A stretch of 59,547 bases of DNA from Alkalihalobacillus sp. CinArs1 (GCF_947387515.1 NZ_CANDOB010000006.1:1-59547), one strand, 5' to 3'. Numbered from the stretch's first letter, positions 19,302-32,989 are shown. The notes: generated from the sequence alone by a model not told the origin. Numbers and translations: made by a program.

Positions 19302-19411
19302 GTTGCGATTAAAAGGGATTCCTGCCTGTAACTTTACAGGTTCGCAACTTTTATTATGATATCGGGTAATCCTGGTGTCATAAATAGTGGGAGGTTAATC
19401 CGCTAAACCAC
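19302..19411 (+). promoter_or_regulatory. rplK-rplA intercistronic structures, second L1-like element
   Basis: GTTGCGA 19302-19308 pairs with TCGCAAC 19342-19348, enclosing CCTGTAA/TTACAGG (19325-19331 with 19334-19340). TTTTATT follows, so partial termination or processing is possible. Further on, GTGGGAGG at 19387-19394 is followed by AACCAC at 19406-19411, able to form a bulged stem that repeats the GTGGGAG...CCAC layout of the element before rplK. A site for L1 directly before its own gene is plausible. Confidence 0.5.
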
Positions 19412-19430
19412 ATTCAAGGAGGAACACAAA

Positions 19431-20123
19431 ATGGCAAAAAGAGGTAAAAGATACCAAGAGGCTGCGAAGCTAGTTGATCGTACAACTTTCTACGAGCCTC
19501 AAGAAGCAGTAGAACTCGTTCAAAAGACTTCTATTGGAAACTTTGATGGAACAGTTGAAGCAGCAGTACGTCTAGGAGTAGACCCTAAGAAAAACGACCA
19601 ACAGGTTCGTGGCGCGGTAGTACTTCCTAACGGAACTGGTAAAACTCAACGCGTTCTTGTATTCGCGAAAGGCGAAAAAGCTAAAGAAGCTGAAGCAGCA
19701 GGCGCTGACTATGTTGGAGATGCTGAGTTCATCAACAAAATCAACCAAGGTTGGTTCGAGTTTGATGTAATCGTTGCGACTCCAGACATGATGGGCGAAG
19801 TTGGTAAGCTTGGTCGTGTACTAGGACCAAAAGGCTTAATGCCAAACCCGAAAACTGGAACAGTAACATTCGACGTTGAGAAAGCTGTTAACGAAATCAA
19901 AGCTGGTAAAGTAGAGTACCGCGTAGATCGTGCTGGAAATGTTCACGCACCAATCGGTAAAGTATCTTTCGAAGCTGATAAGCTAGTTGAAAACTTGAAC
20001 ACTCTAGTTGAAACGCTTATCAAGGTTAAACCTGCAGCTGCAAAAGGAACTTACATCAAGAACGTTTCTGTAACATCTACAATGGGACCTGGTGTAAAAG
20101 TTAACGCTTCTAGCTACCGCTAA
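19431..20123 (+). CDS. rplA: 50S ribosomal protein L1
   Basis: 230 residues, full length. Two-domain protein with the hallmark [17 protein letters not shown] block (about 124-140) in the mobile domain and an RNA-binding face in domain I. It forms the L1 stalk and releases E-site tRNA; it also acts as translational repressor of the L11 operon in other bacteria. AAGGAGG precedes ATG 19431. Confidence 0.97.
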   Translation: MAKRGKRYQEAAKLVDRTTFYEPQEAVELVQKTSIGNFDGTVEAAVRLGVDPKKNDQQVRGAVVLPNGTGKTQRVLVFAKGEKAKEAEAAGADYVGDAEFINKINQGWFEFDVIVATPDMMGEVGKLGRVLGPKGLMPNPKTGTVTFDVEKAVNEIKAGKVEYRVDRAGNVHAPIGKVSFEADKLVENLNTLVETLIKVKPAAAKGTYIKNVSVTSTMGPGVKVNASSYR

Positions 20124-20135
20124 TAAAATTAGCTA

Positions 20136-20164
20136 TTGACTTTAGCGTTTAAATTTTATATACT
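20136..20164 (+). promoter_or_regulatory. rplJ-rplL promoter
   Basis: TTGACT 20136-20141, 17-bp spacer, TATACT 20159-20164. Transcription would start near 20171, upstream of the L10 leader. Confidence 0.85.
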
Positions 20165-20199
20165 TTAAAATGTTGTTTGATAAGTTAATACTTTCTGTA

Positions 20200-20305
20200 C
20201 CGTAGACAGCAGGGGTGCTAGGCACTTAATATCCTGCCGAGGTGTGAAGTGTTTCGATACAAGTGATCGTTAATGCCTTCATGTCTTCGGATGTGAAGGC
20301 TTTTT
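20200..20305 (+). promoter_or_regulatory. L10(L12)4-responsive leader with attenuator
   Basis: The conserved L10-leader core is readable as CCGTAGACAGCAGG followed, after a variable part, by CTTAATATCCTGCCGAGG (about 20200-20242). Downstream GCCTTCA 20275-20281 and TGAAGGC 20294-20300 close an 11-bp stem on a UUCG tetraloop, followed by TTTTT: an intrinsic terminator. Known of this leader class: excess L10-L12 complex binds it and lowers rplJ-rplL expression. Confidence 0.88.
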
Positions 20306-20359
20306 ATATGACCTCATACTCCGGAACGGTATAGACACATTTCTATAGGAGGTGGAACA

Positions 20360-20860
20360 ATGAGCAGTGCAGTTGAACAAAAAAAGAAGCTAGTTACGGA
20401 AATTGCAGACAAACTTCGCGATAGCCAATCAACAATTTTTGTTGACTACCGTGGACTTGATGTAAGTGAAGTAACTGAACTTCGTAAACAATTGCGTGAT
20501 GCAGATGTTGAATTCCGTGTTTACAAAAACACAATGACTCGTCGCGCTGCAGAAGAGCTTGAACTTACTGATTTAAATGAACACCTTGTCGGACCTACGG
20601 CAGTCGCGTTCAGTAATCAAGATGTTGTTGCTCCTGCTAAAATCTTGAACAACTTTGCTAAAGATCATCAAGCTCTTGAAATCAAGACTGGTGTAATCGA
20701 AGGTAGCGTTGTTTCATACGAAAAGATCAAGGAACTTGCGGATCTACCGAACCGCGACGGACTACTTTCTATGTTGCTATCTGTGCTACAAGCACCTATG
20801 CGCAACATGGCATTGGCTACAAAAGCTGTTGCCGATCAAAAAGAAGATCAAGGCGCGTAA
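20360..20860 (+). CDS. rplJ: 50S ribosomal protein L10
   Basis: 166 residues. The N-terminal domain ([32 protein letters not shown]) binds 23S rRNA next to L11; the C-terminal helix (about 135-160) recruits L7/L12 dimers. AGGAGGTGG precedes ATG 20360. It is both the product and, with L12, the effector of the leader in front. Confidence 0.97.
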   Translation: MSSAVEQKKKLVTEIADKLRDSQSTIFVDYRGLDVSEVTELRKQLRDADVEFRVYKNTMTRRAAEELELTDLNEHLVGPTAVAFSNQDVVAPAKILNNFAKDHQALEIKTGVIEGSVVSYEKIKELADLPNRDGLLSMLLSVLQAPMRNMALATKAVADQKEDQGA

Positions 20861-20915
20861 GTTTACGGCCTATCAATTCGGTTAATAAAAAACAACTATT
20901 AAGGAGGATTTACTC

Positions 20916-21278
20916 ATGAGTAACGAGCAAATCATTGAAGCAATCAAAGAAATGACAGTTCTTGAGCTTAACGACCTAGTTAAAGCTATCGAAGAAGAAT
21001 TTGGTGTAACTGCAGCGGCTCCAGTAGCAGCAGCAGGTGGCGCAGCTGAAGGTGCTGCAGAAGAGAAGACTGAATTTGACGTAGTACTTGAATCTGCTGG
21101 AAGCAGCAAGATCAAAGTCATCAAAGTCGTTCGCGAAATCACTGGTCTTGGCTTGAAAGAAGCTAAAGAACTAGTTGACGGTGCTCCAAGCCCGATTAAA
21201 GAAGGCGTATCAAAAGAAGAAGCTGACGAAATGAAATCTAAGCTTGAAGAAGTTGGCGCTGCAATCGAAGTTAAGTAA
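20916..21278 (+). CDS. rplL: 50S ribosomal protein L7/L12
   Basis: 120 residues. N-terminal dimerisation helices, an alanine-rich hinge (about 36-52, [15 protein letters not shown]) and the globular C-terminal domain ([32 protein letters not shown]) that recruits GTPase factors. A clear AAGGAGG lies ahead. Last gene of the unit. Confidence 0.98.
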   Translation: MSNEQIIEAIKEMTVLELNDLVKAIEEEFGVTAAAPVAAAGGAAEGAAEEKTEFDVVLESAGSSKIKVIKVVREITGLGLKEAKELVDGAPSPIKEGVSKEEADEMKSKLEEVGAAIEVK

Positions 21279-21290
21279 TTGGTTTGAAAC

Positions 21291-21322
21291 AAAAAGCTCG
21301 CTTTTAAAAGCGAGCTTTTTGT
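21291..21322 (+). terminator. rho-independent terminator after rplL
   Basis: A perfect palindrome, 21291-21320: A5-GCTCGCTTTT with its complement ending in T5. Being symmetrical, it could stop transcription from either side. Confidence 0.95.
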
Positions 21323-21402
21323 AGTTTAAAAGTAATTGTAGGTTATGAATGGTTTAAAGCTGGATATGCTTGTAGATGATGGCAATGAAAAGAGGGATTG
21401 CG

Positions 21403-22002
21403 ATGGGAGAGCATTACTATACGAGGAAGCCTGAAGTGAAAAGTCAACCCAACCAAATCACGGAAGTTTTGCGAGGGTCTAAGTTTCAATTCACGACGGA
21501 TTCCGGAGTTTTCTCGAAGAAGGAAGTTGATTTTGGCAGTAAACTTCTTATTGAATCATTTGTAGATCCGGAAGTAGAAGGAGACGTTGCTGATGTTGGT
21601 TGTGGGTATGGACCGATTGGAATCTCACTCGCATCTCAGTTTCCTGAACGCCGATTTTACATGTTGGACATTAATGAGCGTGCAGTCGATTTAGCGATGT
21701 CGAATGCAGCTCGTAACAACGTGTCAAACCTTTCCGTGATGACAAGTGATCAGCTAAGTTCTGTAAAAGACCGAACATTTGCGTGCGTTATTACAAACCC
21801 GCCTATTCGAGCAGGCAAGCAAGTCGTGCATGGTATTTTTGAAGAAGCCCATGATGTATTGAAGGAAAACGGAGCCCTTTGGGTCGTGATCCAGAAAAAA
21901 CAGGGTGCGCCGTCCGCTATTGCAAAGCTTGAAGAAATGTTCCAAACGGTCGAAACGGTTGTCAAAAAGAAAGGATACTATATTCTTAAAGCAGTCAAGT
22001 AA
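21403..22002 (+). CDS. rsmC: RsmC/YbxB-like class I SAM methyltransferase
   Basis: 199 residues. SAM-binding motif DVGCGYGPIG near residue 66 and the catalytic NPPIRAG near 134, the NPP(F/Y) motif typical of exocyclic-amine methylation of guanine, as in 16S rRNA G1207 (RsmC). It lacks the second, duplicated domain of E. coli RsmC, as B. subtilis YbxB does. In-frame ATGs exist upstream; ATG 21403 (MGEHYYTRKP) fits the family and has AGAGGGA before it. Target inferred. Confidence 0.88.
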   Translation: MGEHYYTRKPEVKSQPNQITEVLRGSKFQFTTDSGVFSKKEVDFGSKLLIESFVDPEVEGDVADVGCGYGPIGISLASQFPERRFYMLDINERAVDLAMSNAARNNVSNLSVMTSDQLSSVKDRTFACVITNPPIRAGKQVVHGIFEEAHDVLKENGALWVVIQKKQGAPSAIAKLEEMFQTVETVVKKKGYYILKAVK

Positions 22003-22018
22003 AATATTAAATTATCCT

Positions 22019-22047
22019 TTGACTTCGTAGACAGGCTGTGCTAATAT
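22019..22047 (+). promoter_or_regulatory. rpoB promoter
   Basis: TTGACT 22019-22024, 17-bp spacer, TAATAT 22042-22047 with an extended TG at 22039-22040. About 210 bases of leader lie between it and rpoB. Confidence 0.8.
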
Positions 22048-22065
22048 ATTATAATGCCAATGATG

Positions 22066-22192
22066 GATTTTCCAGGCCTTTTTTGTGTCGAAAAGACGCG
22101 AAGTATATTATACTTGAGACTGGGAAAACTAATATAATCGCTTATAGATAAGGGGAAAAACTAATTTGTGCCCTTTTTCTTTTTTGTCCAAC
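22066..22192 (+). promoter_or_regulatory. structured rpoB leader (possible three-way junction) and T-rich tract
   Basis: UUUUCCAG 22068-22075 pairs with CUGGGAAA 22120-22127, enclosing two hairpins: GUGUC-GAAAA-GACGC (22085-22099) and AAGUAU-AUU-AUACUU (22101-22115). The result is a compact three-way junction. Farther on AAGGG 22150-22154 can pair with CCCTT 22171-22175 before a pyrimidine tract (to about 22186), a poor intrinsic terminator with a long loop. I know of no named element here. Confidence 0.5.
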
Positions 22193-22264
22193 GATAGTTT
22201 TCTTTTTATAGAGGAAATCGAGGGGCAAAAAAAATAAATACGCTGGATTTGAGGGGTGAATCAT

Positions 22265-25200
22265 TTGACAGGCCAACTAGTTCAGTATGGACGCCACCGC
22301 CAAAGAAGAAGCTACGCGCGAATCAAAGAAGTATTAGATTTACCAAATCTAATTGAGATTCAAACGGCTTCTTATCAATGGTTTCTTGATGAGGGTTTAC
22401 GAGAAATGTTCCAGGATATTTCTCCGATTGAAGATTTCACTGGTAATCTTGTGCTAGAGTTTGTTGACTATAGCCTGGGTGAACCAAAGTATCCCGTGGA
22501 AGAAACCAAAGAGCGAGATGTGACATACTCTGCACCTTTACGAGTAAAAGTGCGCCTAATCAATAAAGAGACGGGTGAAGTTAAGGAACAAGAAGTATTC
22601 ATGGGTGACTTCCCGTTGATGACTGAAACAGGTACTTTTATTATTAATGGGGCAGAACGAGTCATCGTATCTCAGCTTGTGCGTTCTCCAAGTGTCTACT
22701 ATAGCAAGAAGATTGATAAGAACGGCAAAAAGGGATATACAGCTACTGTCATTCCAAACCGAGGAGCATGGCTGGAATTTGAAACTGATGCCAAGGATAT
22801 TGTCTACGTACGGATCGACCGTACTAGAAAGCTACCGATTACGGTATTGCTCAGAGCGTTAGGGTTTGGGTCTGATCAAGAAATCATAGATCTCCTAGGT
22901 GAAGATGAATATCTTCGCAATACCCTGGAAAAGGACAACACGGACGGAACAGAAAAAGCGCTTCTAGAAATCTATGAACGCTTACGTCCTGGTGAGCCAC
23001 CGACTGTCGATAACGCAAAAAGCTTACTTGATTCCCGCTTTTTTGATCCGAAGCGTTATGACTTAGCAAATGTAGGACGCTACAAGATTAATAAAAAGCT
23101 TCATATCAAGAACCGTCTATTCAATCAACGTTTAGCAGAAACGCTCGTTGACCCTGAGACAGGCGAAGTGATTGCGGAAGAAGGCGCGATTCTTGATCGC
23201 CGCCTGCTAGATAAGATTCTACCTGCTATTGAAACAAACGTTGGATTTAAAAACGTTGAACCTCATGGCGGGGTAATTGAAGATGATTCTATAGGATTAC
23301 AATCTATTAAGATATATGCACCTGACGATCCTGAAGGTGAACGTGTGATTAATGTTATGGGTAATGGTGGAATTGACTCCGGAGTGAAAAACATCACGCC
23401 TGGAGATATCATTTCTTCTATCAATTACTTCTTTAACCTTCTTCACCAGGTTGGTAACACAGATGATATCGATCATCTTGGTAACCGCCGCCTTCGTTCA
23501 GTAGGTGAATTGCTACAAAACCAATTCCGTATTGGTTTGTCCAGAATGGAACGTGTAGTAAGAGAGCGTATGTCAATCCAGGACACAAATGTGATCACGC
23601 CACAGGCGCTAATCAACATTCGTCCGGTAATTGCATCGATCAAAGAATTCTTTGGTAGCTCACAGCTATCTCAGTTCATGGACCAGACAAACCCGCTAGC
23701 TGAGCTTACTCACAAGCGTCGTTTATCTGCTCTTGGACCGGGTGGACTAACTCGTGAGCGTGCAGGATTCGAAGTTCGTGACGTTCACTATTCTCACTAC
23801 GGAAGAATGTGTCCGATCGAAACACCAGAGGGTCCAAACATCGGACTGATTAACTCCCTATCTTCATACGCGCGAGTTAACAAGTTTGGGTTTATCGAGA
23901 CGCCTTACCGCAGAGTAGATCCTGAAACAGGAAAGGTAACAGAGTTTATTGATTACCTTACTGCTGATGAACAGGATAATTACGTTGTGGCACAGGCAAA
24001 CGCTAAGCTAAACGATGATGGATCATTTAAAGAAGAAGATATTGTTGCGCGTTTCCGTGATGAAAACATCATCATCAACCGTGACAAGATCGATTACATG
24101 GACGTATCCCCGAAGCAGGTTGTTTCGGCTGCAACGGCTTGTATCCCGTTCCTTGAGAACGATGACTCCAACCGTGCACTAATGGGTGCGAACATGCAGC
24201 GTCAGGCTGTACCTTTGATGGTTCCTGAATCACCAATCGTAGGAACAGGGATGGAGCACGTTAACGGAAAAGATTCCGGTGCTGCTGTCATCTGTAAACA
24301 CGACGGTATCGTCGAGTATGCGTCTGCTGCAGAAATTCACGTTCGTCGTATCTCCGTTGTAGATGGTCAGGAAGTGAAAGGCGACCTCGATCGCTATCGA
24401 TTACTGAAGTTTATCCGTTCCAACCAAGGAACTTGCTATAACCAGAAGCCGATCGTAGACGAAGGTGACCGCGTCGTTAAAGGAGAAATTCTTGGTGACG
24501 GTCCTTCAATGGAAAAAGGCGAAATGGCACTCGGTCGTAACGTCCTTGTCGGATTTATGACATGGGAAGGTTACAACTACGAGGATGCTATTATTATGAG
24601 CGAACGTCTCGTAAAAGATGACGTTTATACGTCAATTCATATTGAAGAGTATGAGTCAGAAGCTCGTGACACGAAGCTTGGACCTGAAGAAATCACTCGT
24701 GATATTCCTAACGTTGGGGAAGACGCTCTCCGTAACCTTGATGAGCGAGGAATTATTCGCATGGGTGCTGAAGTAAAAGACGGCGATATCCTCGTTGGTA
24801 AAGTAACGCCTAAGGGTGTTACGGAACTTACGGCTGAAGAACGTCTTCTTCACGCAATCTTCGGAGAAAAAGCTCGTGAAGTACGTGATACTTCATTACG
24901 TGTCCCTCATGGCGGCGACGGAATCGTGCTCGACGTGAAGATCTTTAACCGAGAAGATGGCGATGAGCTTCCTCCGGGAGTAAATCAGCTAGTTCGCGTA
25001 TATATCGTACAGAAGCGTAAGATTCATGAAGGAGATAAAATGGCGGGACGCCACGGTAACAAGGGTGTTATCTCAAGGATACTTCCTGAAGAAGACATGC
25101 CGTACTTACCTGATGGTACGCCGATCGATATCATGTTGAACCCGCTTGGTGTTCCGTCTCGTATGAACATCGGACAGGTGTTAGAGATGCACATCGGAAT

Positions 25201-25807
25201 GGCAGCGCGTGCGCTTGGCATCCATGTTGCAACTCCAGTATTTGATGGAGCCCGCGAGGAAGATGTGTGGGAAACGCTTGAAGAAGCAGGTATGCCACGT
25301 GATGGTAAAACTGTTCTTTACGATGGTCGTACAGGTGAACCATTCGACAACCGCATCTCTGTCGGTGTCATGTATATGATCAAACTTGCTCACATGGTTG
25401 ATGACAAACTTCACGCACGTTCTACAGGACCATACTCACTCGTTACACAGCAGCCGCTTGGTGGTAAAGCACAATTCGGTGGACAGCGTTTCGGTGAGAT
25501 GGAGGTATGGGCACTTGAAGCATACGGTGCTGCATATACACTACAAGAGATTCTAACTGTTAAGTCAGATGATGTTGTTGGACGTGTTAAGACTTACGAA
25601 GCAATCGTAAAAGGTGAAAATGTTCCTGAGCCTGGTATTCCTGAATCGTTTAAAGTTCTGATCAAAGAATTGCAATCTCTAGGTATGGACGTGAAAATGC
25701 TAGCTAGTGATGAGCAAGAGATCGAAATGAAAGAGTTAGACGATGAAGAAGACCAATCCAGTGAGAAATTAAACTTGAATGTTGGGTCAAATCAGGCGAG
25801 TGAGTAA
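22265..25807 (+). CDS. rpoB: RpoB, RNA polymerase beta subunit
   Basis: 1180 residues. The rifampicin pocket reads [18 protein letters not shown] and then [19 protein letters not shown], wild type at the usual resistance positions. The C-terminal region carries [10 protein letters not shown] and the [20 protein letters not shown] block that meets beta'. Start: an in-frame GTG (22256) lies inside the GAGGGGTG ribosome site, so TTG 22265 ([11 protein letters not shown]), matching B. subtilis, is chosen. Confidence 0.98.
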   Translation: MTGQLVQYGRHRQRRSYARIKEVLDLPNLIEIQTASYQWFLDEGLREMFQDISPIEDFTGNLVLEFVDYSLGEPKYPVEETKERDVTYSAPLRVKVRLINKETGEVKEQEVFMGDFPLMTETGTFIINGAERVIVSQLVRSPSVYYSKKIDKNGKKGYTATVIPNRGAWLEFETDAKDIVYVRIDRTRKLPITVLLRALGFGSDQEIIDLLGEDEYLRNTLEKDNTDGTEKALLEIYERLRPGEPPTVDNAKSLLDSRFFDPKRYDLANVGRYKINKKLHIKNRLFNQRLAETLVDPETGEVIAEEGAILDRRLLDKILPAIETNVGFKNVEPHGGVIEDDSIGLQSIKIYAPDDPEGERVINVMGNGGIDSGVKNITPGDIISSINYFFNLLHQVGNTDDIDHLGNRRLRSVGELLQNQFRIGLSRMERVVRERMSIQDTNVITPQALINIRPVIASIKEFFGSSQLSQFMDQTNPLAELTHKRRLSALGPGGLTRERAGFEVRDVHYSHYGRMCPIETPEGPNIGLINSLSSYARVNKFGFIETPYRRVDPETGKVTEFIDYLTADEQDNYVVAQANAKLNDDGSFKEEDIVARFRDENIIINRDKIDYMDVSPKQVVSAATACIPFLENDDSNRALMGANMQRQAVPLMVPESPIVGTGMEHVNGKDSGAAVICKHDGIVEYASAAEIHVRRISVVDGQEVKGDLDRYRLLKFIRSNQGTCYNQKPIVDEGDRVVKGEILGDGPSMEKGEMALGRNVLVGFMTWEGYNYEDAIIMSERLVKDDVYTSIHIEEYESEARDTKLGPEEITRDIPNVGEDALRNLDERGIIRMGAEVKDGDILVGKVTPKGVTELTAEERLLHAIFGEKAREVRDTSLRVPHGGDGIVLDVKIFNREDGDELPPGVNQLVRVYIVQKRKIHEGDKMAGRHGNKGVISRILPEEDMPYLPDGTPIDIMLNPLGVPSRMNIGQVLEMHIGMAARALGIHVATPVFDGAREEDVWETLEEAGMPRDGKTVLYDGRTGEPFDNRISVGVMYMIKLAHMVDDKLHARSTGPYSLVTQQPLGGKAQFGGQRFGEMEVWALEAYGAAYTLQEILTVKSDDVVGRVKTYEAIVKGENVPEPGIPESFKVLIKELQSLGMDVKMLASDEQEIEMKELDDEEDQSSEKLNLNVGSNQASE

Positions 25808-25842
25808 GGGTTAAACCTGAATTCTAAAGGGAGGTAGGCCCC

Positions 25843-28800
25843 TTGATAGATGTCAATAAATTTGAGTATATGAAAATCGGTCTGGCGTCACCGGATAAAA
25901 TTCGCTCCTGGTCAAGAGGAGAAGTGAAGAAGCCAGAAACCATTAACTACCGTACCTTAAAGCCAGAGAAAGATGGACTTTTCTGTGAGCGTATCTTCGG
26001 CCCTACTAAGGACTGGGAATGTCACTGTGGTAAATACAAGCGTATCCGTTATAAAGGAGTCGTTTGTGACCGCTGTGGAGTTGAAGTAACACGTGCAAAA
26101 GTACGTCGTGAGAGAATGGGGCACATTGAGCTTGCTGCCCCTGTCTCCCACATCTGGTACTTTAAAGGGATTCCAAGTCGTATGGGACTTGTTCTTGACA
26201 TGTCTCCACGCGCACTTGAAGAGGTTATTTACTTTGCTTCTTACGTTGTAACAGAAGCAGGTGACACGCCTCTAGAGAAAAAACAACTTCTTTCAGAGAA
26301 AGAATACCGTGCATATCGCGAGAAGTACGGGAAAACTTTCTCAGCTGAAATGGGTGCCGAGGCAATCCGTAGATTACTGTTTGACATCGACCTTGATAAA
26401 GAAGTAGATGTTTTGAAAGAAGAATTGAAGACGGCTCAAGGACAGCGTAGAACAAGAGCGATCAAACGTTTAGAAGTACTTGAAGCGTTCCGTGGCTCTG
26501 GTAACAATCCAGCATGGATGATCCTAGATGTTCTACCGGTAATCCCGCCAGAACTTCGTCCGATGGTTCAGCTTGATGGTGGTCGTTTTGCGACGTCTGA
26601 CCTTAACGATCTTTACCGTCGTGTGATCAACCGTAACAATCGTTTGAAGCGACTTTTAGATCTTGGGGCACCGAGTATCATCGTTCAGAACGAAAAACGT
26701 ATGTTGCAAGAAGCAGTAGACGCTCTAATCGACAATGGTCGTCGTGGCCGACCTGTTACAGGTCCTGGTAACCGTCCATTGAAGTCTCTTTCTCACATGT
26801 TGAAAGGTAAGCAGGGACGCTTCCGTCAAAACCTTCTTGGTAAGCGTGTTGACTACTCAGGCCGTTCCGTTATCGTCGTAGGTCCACACCTTAAGATGTA
26901 CCAGTGTGGTCTACCAAAAGAAATGGCACTTGAACTATTCAAGCCATTCGTGATGAAGGAGCTTGTATCTAAAGGTCTTGCTCACAACATTAAGAGTGCT
27001 AAGCGTAAAGTTGAAAAGGTTCATCCTGAAGTTTGGGACGTACTCGAGAACGTTATTAAAGAACACCCTGTTCTTCTTAACCGAGCGCCAACTCTTCACC
27101 GTCTTGGTATCCAGGCGTTTGAACCGATTCTTGTAGAAGGACGTGCTATTCGTCTTCACCCGCTCGTTTGTACAGCATACAACGCTGACTTTGATGGTGA
27201 CCAAATGGCAGTTCACGTTCCACTATCTGCAGAAGCTCAAGCTGAAGCACGTATCTTGATGCTTGCAGCACAGAACATTCTAAACCCTAAGGATGGTAAG
27301 CCAGTTGTAACACCATCACAGGATATGGTACTAGGTAACTACTACCTTACTATGGAACGTGAAGGAGCAATTGGAGAAGGTTCTGTATTTAAAGATACAA
27401 ACGAAGCGCTGATCGCATACCAGAATGGATATGTACACCTTCATTCTCGTGTTGCAATCCCAGCTTCTTCTCTTAATAAATCTGCATTTACTGAAGAGCA
27501 GAATAAACAGTTGTTAGTTACAACGGTCGGTAAGCTGATCTTCAACGAGATCTTACCGGAGTCGTTCCCGTATATTAACGAGCCAACGACGACTAACCTT
27601 GAAGTAGCAACTCCTGAAAGGTACTTCCTTCCACATGGTGTAAATGTGAAAGAAGAGATCGCAAAGCGTGAGATCATCACTCCGTTCAAGAAAGGCATAC
27701 TCGGTAAGATCATCGCTGAAGTATTCAAGCGTTTCAAAGTAACGGAAACTTCTCGCATGCTAGATCGAATGAAGGACCTTGGATTCAAATATTCAACAAA
27801 AGCTGGTATTACAGTTGGTGTATCTGACGTCGTAGTACTTGCTGAAAAGCAAGAAATCATTTCTGAAGCTGAAGAAAAAGTAGAAAAAGTTCTCAAGCAG
27901 TTCCGTCGTGGTCTAATCACTGACGATGAGCGTTATGACCGAGTTATCTCGATCTGGAGTGGTGCAAAAGACCGCATCCAAGAGAAACTGATGAAGACTC
28001 TTGAAACAGATAACCCAATCTTTATGATGAGTGATTCAGGAGCTCGTGGTAACGCATCTAACTTCACACAGTTAGCTGGTATGCGTGGTTTGATGGCTAA
28101 CCCATCTGGACAAATCATCGAACTACCGATCAAATCAAGCTTCCGTGAAGGTCTAACGGTACTAGAATACTTTATTTCTACTCACGGTGCGCGTAAAGGT
28201 CTTGCCGATACAGCACTTAAGACAGCGGACTCAGGTTATCTGACTCGTCGACTTGTAGATGTTGCGCAGGACGTTATCGTTCGCGAAGACGACTGTGGAA
28301 CAGATCGTGGACTTGAAGTTAGTGCGATCAAGAACGGTAACGAATTGATCGAAGGGTTATACGATCGCCTTGTTGGACGTGTAGCGTTCAAGAAAGTGAA
28401 ACACCCAGAAACGAACGAAGTTCTTGTGGAGAAAAACTCTCTTATCACGGAAGACATTGCTGGGGCAATCGTCGAAGCTGGTATCGAGAATGTTCATATC
28501 CGTTCTGCCTTCACATGTAGCACACGCCACGGCGTATGTAAAAAGTGTTATGGACGCAACCTTGCGACTGGTACTCGCGTAGAAGTTGGAGAAGCAGTTG
28601 GAATCATCGCTGCACAATCTATCGGAGAACCTGGTACACAGTTGACGATGCGTACATTCCACACAGGTGGGGTTGCCGGAGATGACATCACTCAAGGTCT
28701 TCCGCGTATCCAGGAGCTATTTGAAGCCCGTAATCCAAAAGGTCAGGCGGTTATTTCTGAACTTGATGGAACAGTCATCGATATGGCTGAAGTCAAAGAG

Positions 28801-29463
28801 AAGAAGGAAATCGTTGTACAGGGTGAAACCGAAACTCGTAATTACCCAGTACCTTATGGTGCACGCCTTAAAGTAGCAGTAGGAGATGTCGTTCAGGCTG
28901 GTCAAGCCTTAACAGAAGGTTCAATCGATCCTAAGCAGCTCCTAACGATCAGCGGTATCGACGGCGTACAAGAATACCTCCTAGCAGAAGTGCAGAAGGT
29001 ATACCGTATGCAGGGTGTTGAAATCGGTGATAAGCACGTTGAAGTAATGGTTCGTCAGATGATGCGTAAGATCCGCGTTATCGATGCAGGTGATACGGAA
29101 GTACTTCCTGGATCACTTGTTGACATCCATCAGTTCAAAGATGTGAATAGAAAAGTTCTTGTTAAGGGCGGATTGCCAGCTACTGGACGTCCGGTACTTC
29201 TCGGAATTACGAAAGCATCTCTTGAGACTGAATCCTTCTTATCTGCTGCATCATTCCAGGAAACAACTCGTGTCCTAACTGATGCTGCGATTAAAGGTAA
29301 ACGTGACGAACTTCTTGGTCTAAAGGAAAATGTTATTATCGGTAAGCTTGTTCCGGCAGGTACTGGTATGCAACGTTACCGCAGGATCAATGTTGCTGGA
29401 GAAGCGCAAGAAGCAACAGAACATCTTGAGCAGGACGAAAGTGCTTTAGTGAATCAAGAATAA
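25843..29463 (+). CDS. rpoC: RpoC, RNA polymerase beta' subunit
   Basis: 1206 residues. Zinc-ribbon cysteines CHCGKYKR and CDRCGVEV near 60-78; active-centre Mg motif [13 protein letters not shown] near 445-457; bridge helix and trigger loop region ([16 protein letters not shown] near 930). Start TTG 25843 after AAAGGGAGG gives the conserved [16 protein letters not shown]. It follows rpoB by 35 bases. The C-terminal 20 residues diverge, as is common. Confidence 0.98.
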   Translation: MIDVNKFEYMKIGLASPDKIRSWSRGEVKKPETINYRTLKPEKDGLFCERIFGPTKDWECHCGKYKRIRYKGVVCDRCGVEVTRAKVRRERMGHIELAAPVSHIWYFKGIPSRMGLVLDMSPRALEEVIYFASYVVTEAGDTPLEKKQLLSEKEYRAYREKYGKTFSAEMGAEAIRRLLFDIDLDKEVDVLKEELKTAQGQRRTRAIKRLEVLEAFRGSGNNPAWMILDVLPVIPPELRPMVQLDGGRFATSDLNDLYRRVINRNNRLKRLLDLGAPSIIVQNEKRMLQEAVDALIDNGRRGRPVTGPGNRPLKSLSHMLKGKQGRFRQNLLGKRVDYSGRSVIVVGPHLKMYQCGLPKEMALELFKPFVMKELVSKGLAHNIKSAKRKVEKVHPEVWDVLENVIKEHPVLLNRAPTLHRLGIQAFEPILVEGRAIRLHPLVCTAYNADFDGDQMAVHVPLSAEAQAEARILMLAAQNILNPKDGKPVVTPSQDMVLGNYYLTMEREGAIGEGSVFKDTNEALIAYQNGYVHLHSRVAIPASSLNKSAFTEEQNKQLLVTTVGKLIFNEILPESFPYINEPTTTNLEVATPERYFLPHGVNVKEEIAKREIITPFKKGILGKIIAEVFKRFKVTETSRMLDRMKDLGFKYSTKAGITVGVSDVVVLAEKQEIISEAEEKVEKVLKQFRRGLITDDERYDRVISIWSGAKDRIQEKLMKTLETDNPIFMMSDSGARGNASNFTQLAGMRGLMANPSGQIIELPIKSSFREGLTVLEYFISTHGARKGLADTALKTADSGYLTRRLVDVAQDVIVREDDCGTDRGLEVSAIKNGNELIEGLYDRLVGRVAFKKVKHPETNEVLVEKNSLITEDIAGAIVEAGIENVHIRSAFTCSTRHGVCKKCYGRNLATGTRVEVGEAVGIIAAQSIGEPGTQLTMRTFHTGGVAGDDITQGLPRIQELFEARNPKGQAVISELDGTVIDMAEVKEKKEIVVQGETETRNYPVPYGARLKVAVGDVVQAGQALTEGSIDPKQLLTISGIDGVQEYLLAEVQKVYRMQGVEIGDKHVEVMVRQMMRKIRVIDAGDTEVLPGSLVDIHQFKDVNRKVLVKGGLPATGRPVLLGITKASLETESFLSAASFQETTRVLTDAAIKGKRDELLGLKENVIIGKLVPAGTGMQRYRRINVAGEAQEATEHLEQDESALVNQE

Positions 29464-29475
29464 ACAGGGGAAGTG

Positions 29476-29522
29476 TTGACATCGGGAGTACAGGGTGATA
29501 TTATATCCAAGGTGCTCCCGAT
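29476..29522 (+). promoter_or_regulatory. str operon promoter bracketed by an inverted repeat
   Basis: TTGACA 29476-29481, 17-bp spacer, TATTAT 29499-29504 with extended TG at 29496-29497: a near-consensus promoter. A perfect 8-bp inverted repeat, ATCGGGAG at 29481-29488 and CTCCCGAT at 29515-29522, flanks the -10 box. It could be an operator or, if unrelated to protein binding, chance. No T run follows, so it is not a terminator. Confidence 0.85.
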
Positions 29523-29549
29523 AATCCTGTTGCTTTGGAGGATATATCT

Positions 29550-29798
29550 GTGTCTTATGAAAAAGTATCACAGGCAGATGAATTAATAATCGGGACAAAA
29601 CAAACTCTTAAGGCCCTCCAGATTGGGGAAGCGAAGGAAGTATTTGTTGCTGACGACGCTGATCGCAGGGTTACTTCTAAGGTTGTTGCTCTCGCTAAAG
29701 AGAAGAGCATTCCTATACACCGGGTTGATTCAATGAAAAAACTTGGCAAGGCATGCGGCATCGAAGTAGGGGCGGCAACAGTAACGATAAAAGCATAA
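29550..29798 (+). CDS. rplGB: L7Ae-family ribosomal protein (YbxF/RplGB), k-turn RNA binding
   Basis: 82 residues. The L7Ae fold is shown by [11 protein letters not shown] near residue 11, [12 protein letters not shown] near 29 and [13 protein letters not shown] near 63. Known of the family: binds k-turn RNA; B. subtilis YbxF associates with the ribosome at low stoichiometry. TTG 29535 in frame overlaps the GGAGGA ribosome site; GTG 29550 (VSYEKVSQA) matches the family start. First gene of the str operon. Confidence 0.94.
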   Translation: MSYEKVSQADELIIGTKQTLKALQIGEAKEVFVADDADRRVTSKVVALAKEKSIPIHRVDSMKKLGKACGIEVGAATVTIKA

Positions 29799-29800
29799 CC

Positions 29801-29838
29801 GTTTTTGTCTGGTTCAGTATGAACTGACCGGCAAAAAC
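29801..29838 (+). promoter_or_regulatory. rplGB-rpsL intercistronic hairpin
   Basis: GTTTTTG pairs with CAAAAAC at the ends, extended inward through GGT/ACC and CAGT/ACTG, making a long imperfect stem. It is followed by CTTTCCTTTTAT, a poor T tract. It may act as a partial terminator that lowers rpsL relative to rplGB, or as an mRNA processing site. Confidence 0.5.
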
Positions 29839-29859
29839 TTTCCTTTTATCTATACATGA

Positions 29860-30333
<474 letters not shown>

Positions 30334-30369
30334 TAATCTTAAACAACAATTGAGAAAGGGGGTCTTCCC

Positions 30370-30840
30370 ATGCCACGTAAAGGTCCAGTAGAACGTCGTG
30401 ACGTATTACCAGATCCAATTTACAAATCCAAGCTTGTAACTCGCCTAATCAACCGTCTTATGGTAGACGGCCAAAAAGGTAAGGCACAACAAGTTCTTTA
30501 CAAAGCATTCGATCTTATCCAGGAGCGTACTAACACAGAAGCTATGGAAGTATTCGATCAAGCTTTGAAAAACGTTATGCCAGTACTTGAAGTACGCGCT
30601 CGTCGTGTTGGTGGTGCTAACTACCAGGTACCGGTTGAGGTACGTCCAGATCGTCGTACAACTCTAGGACTTCGTTACCTTGTTAACTATTCTCGTCTTC
30701 GCGGTGAGAAAACAATGGTAGAAAGACTAGCATACGAAATCATGGATGCAGCTAATAACACTGGTGCTTCTGTTAAGAAGCGTGAAGAAATGCACAAAAT
30801 GGCAGAAGCAAACAAAGCGTTTGCTCACTACCGCTGGTAA
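30370..30840 (+). CDS. rpsG: 30S ribosomal protein S7
   Basis: 156 residues. Start [10 protein letters not shown] and the block [16 protein letters not shown] (about 79-94) are characteristic. Initiates assembly of the 30S head; in E. coli it is the translational repressor of the str operon. It follows rpsL by 36 bases with GAAAGGGGG ahead. Confidence 0.98.
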   Translation: MPRKGPVERRDVLPDPIYKSKLVTRLINRLMVDGQKGKAQQVLYKAFDLIQERTNTEAMEVFDQALKNVMPVLEVRARRVGGANYQVPVEVRPDRRTTLGLRYLVNYSRLRGEKTMVERLAYEIMDAANNTGASVKKREEMHKMAEANKAFAHYRW

Positions 30841-30890
30841 TCGCCAGTTAAATAAAACTACTATCTTTATAAAAGGAAGGAGAAATACTA

Positions 30891-32969
<2,079 letters not shown>

Positions 32970-32989
32970 TTGTAGCAAAGCAAGTTTTG

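Noticed and set aside
22256-22264. GTG start for rpoB
   Set aside because: It lies within the Shine-Dalgarno sequence; TTG 22265 restores the conserved N-terminus.
23640-23780. Rifampicin-resistance changes in rpoB, and streptomycin-resistance changes in rpsL
   Set aside because: Cluster I of RpoB and the Lys42/Lys87 regions of S12 read as wild type.
27441-27920. 159-codon - strand ORF inside rpoC
   Set aside because: Serine/threonine-rich translation typical of the complement of a strongly expressed gene; no start context.
29801-29838. Full terminator between rplGB and rpsL
   Set aside because: The stem is AT-rich and followed by an interrupted T tract, and the downstream str genes show no other strong promoter; kept only as a possible partial terminator.
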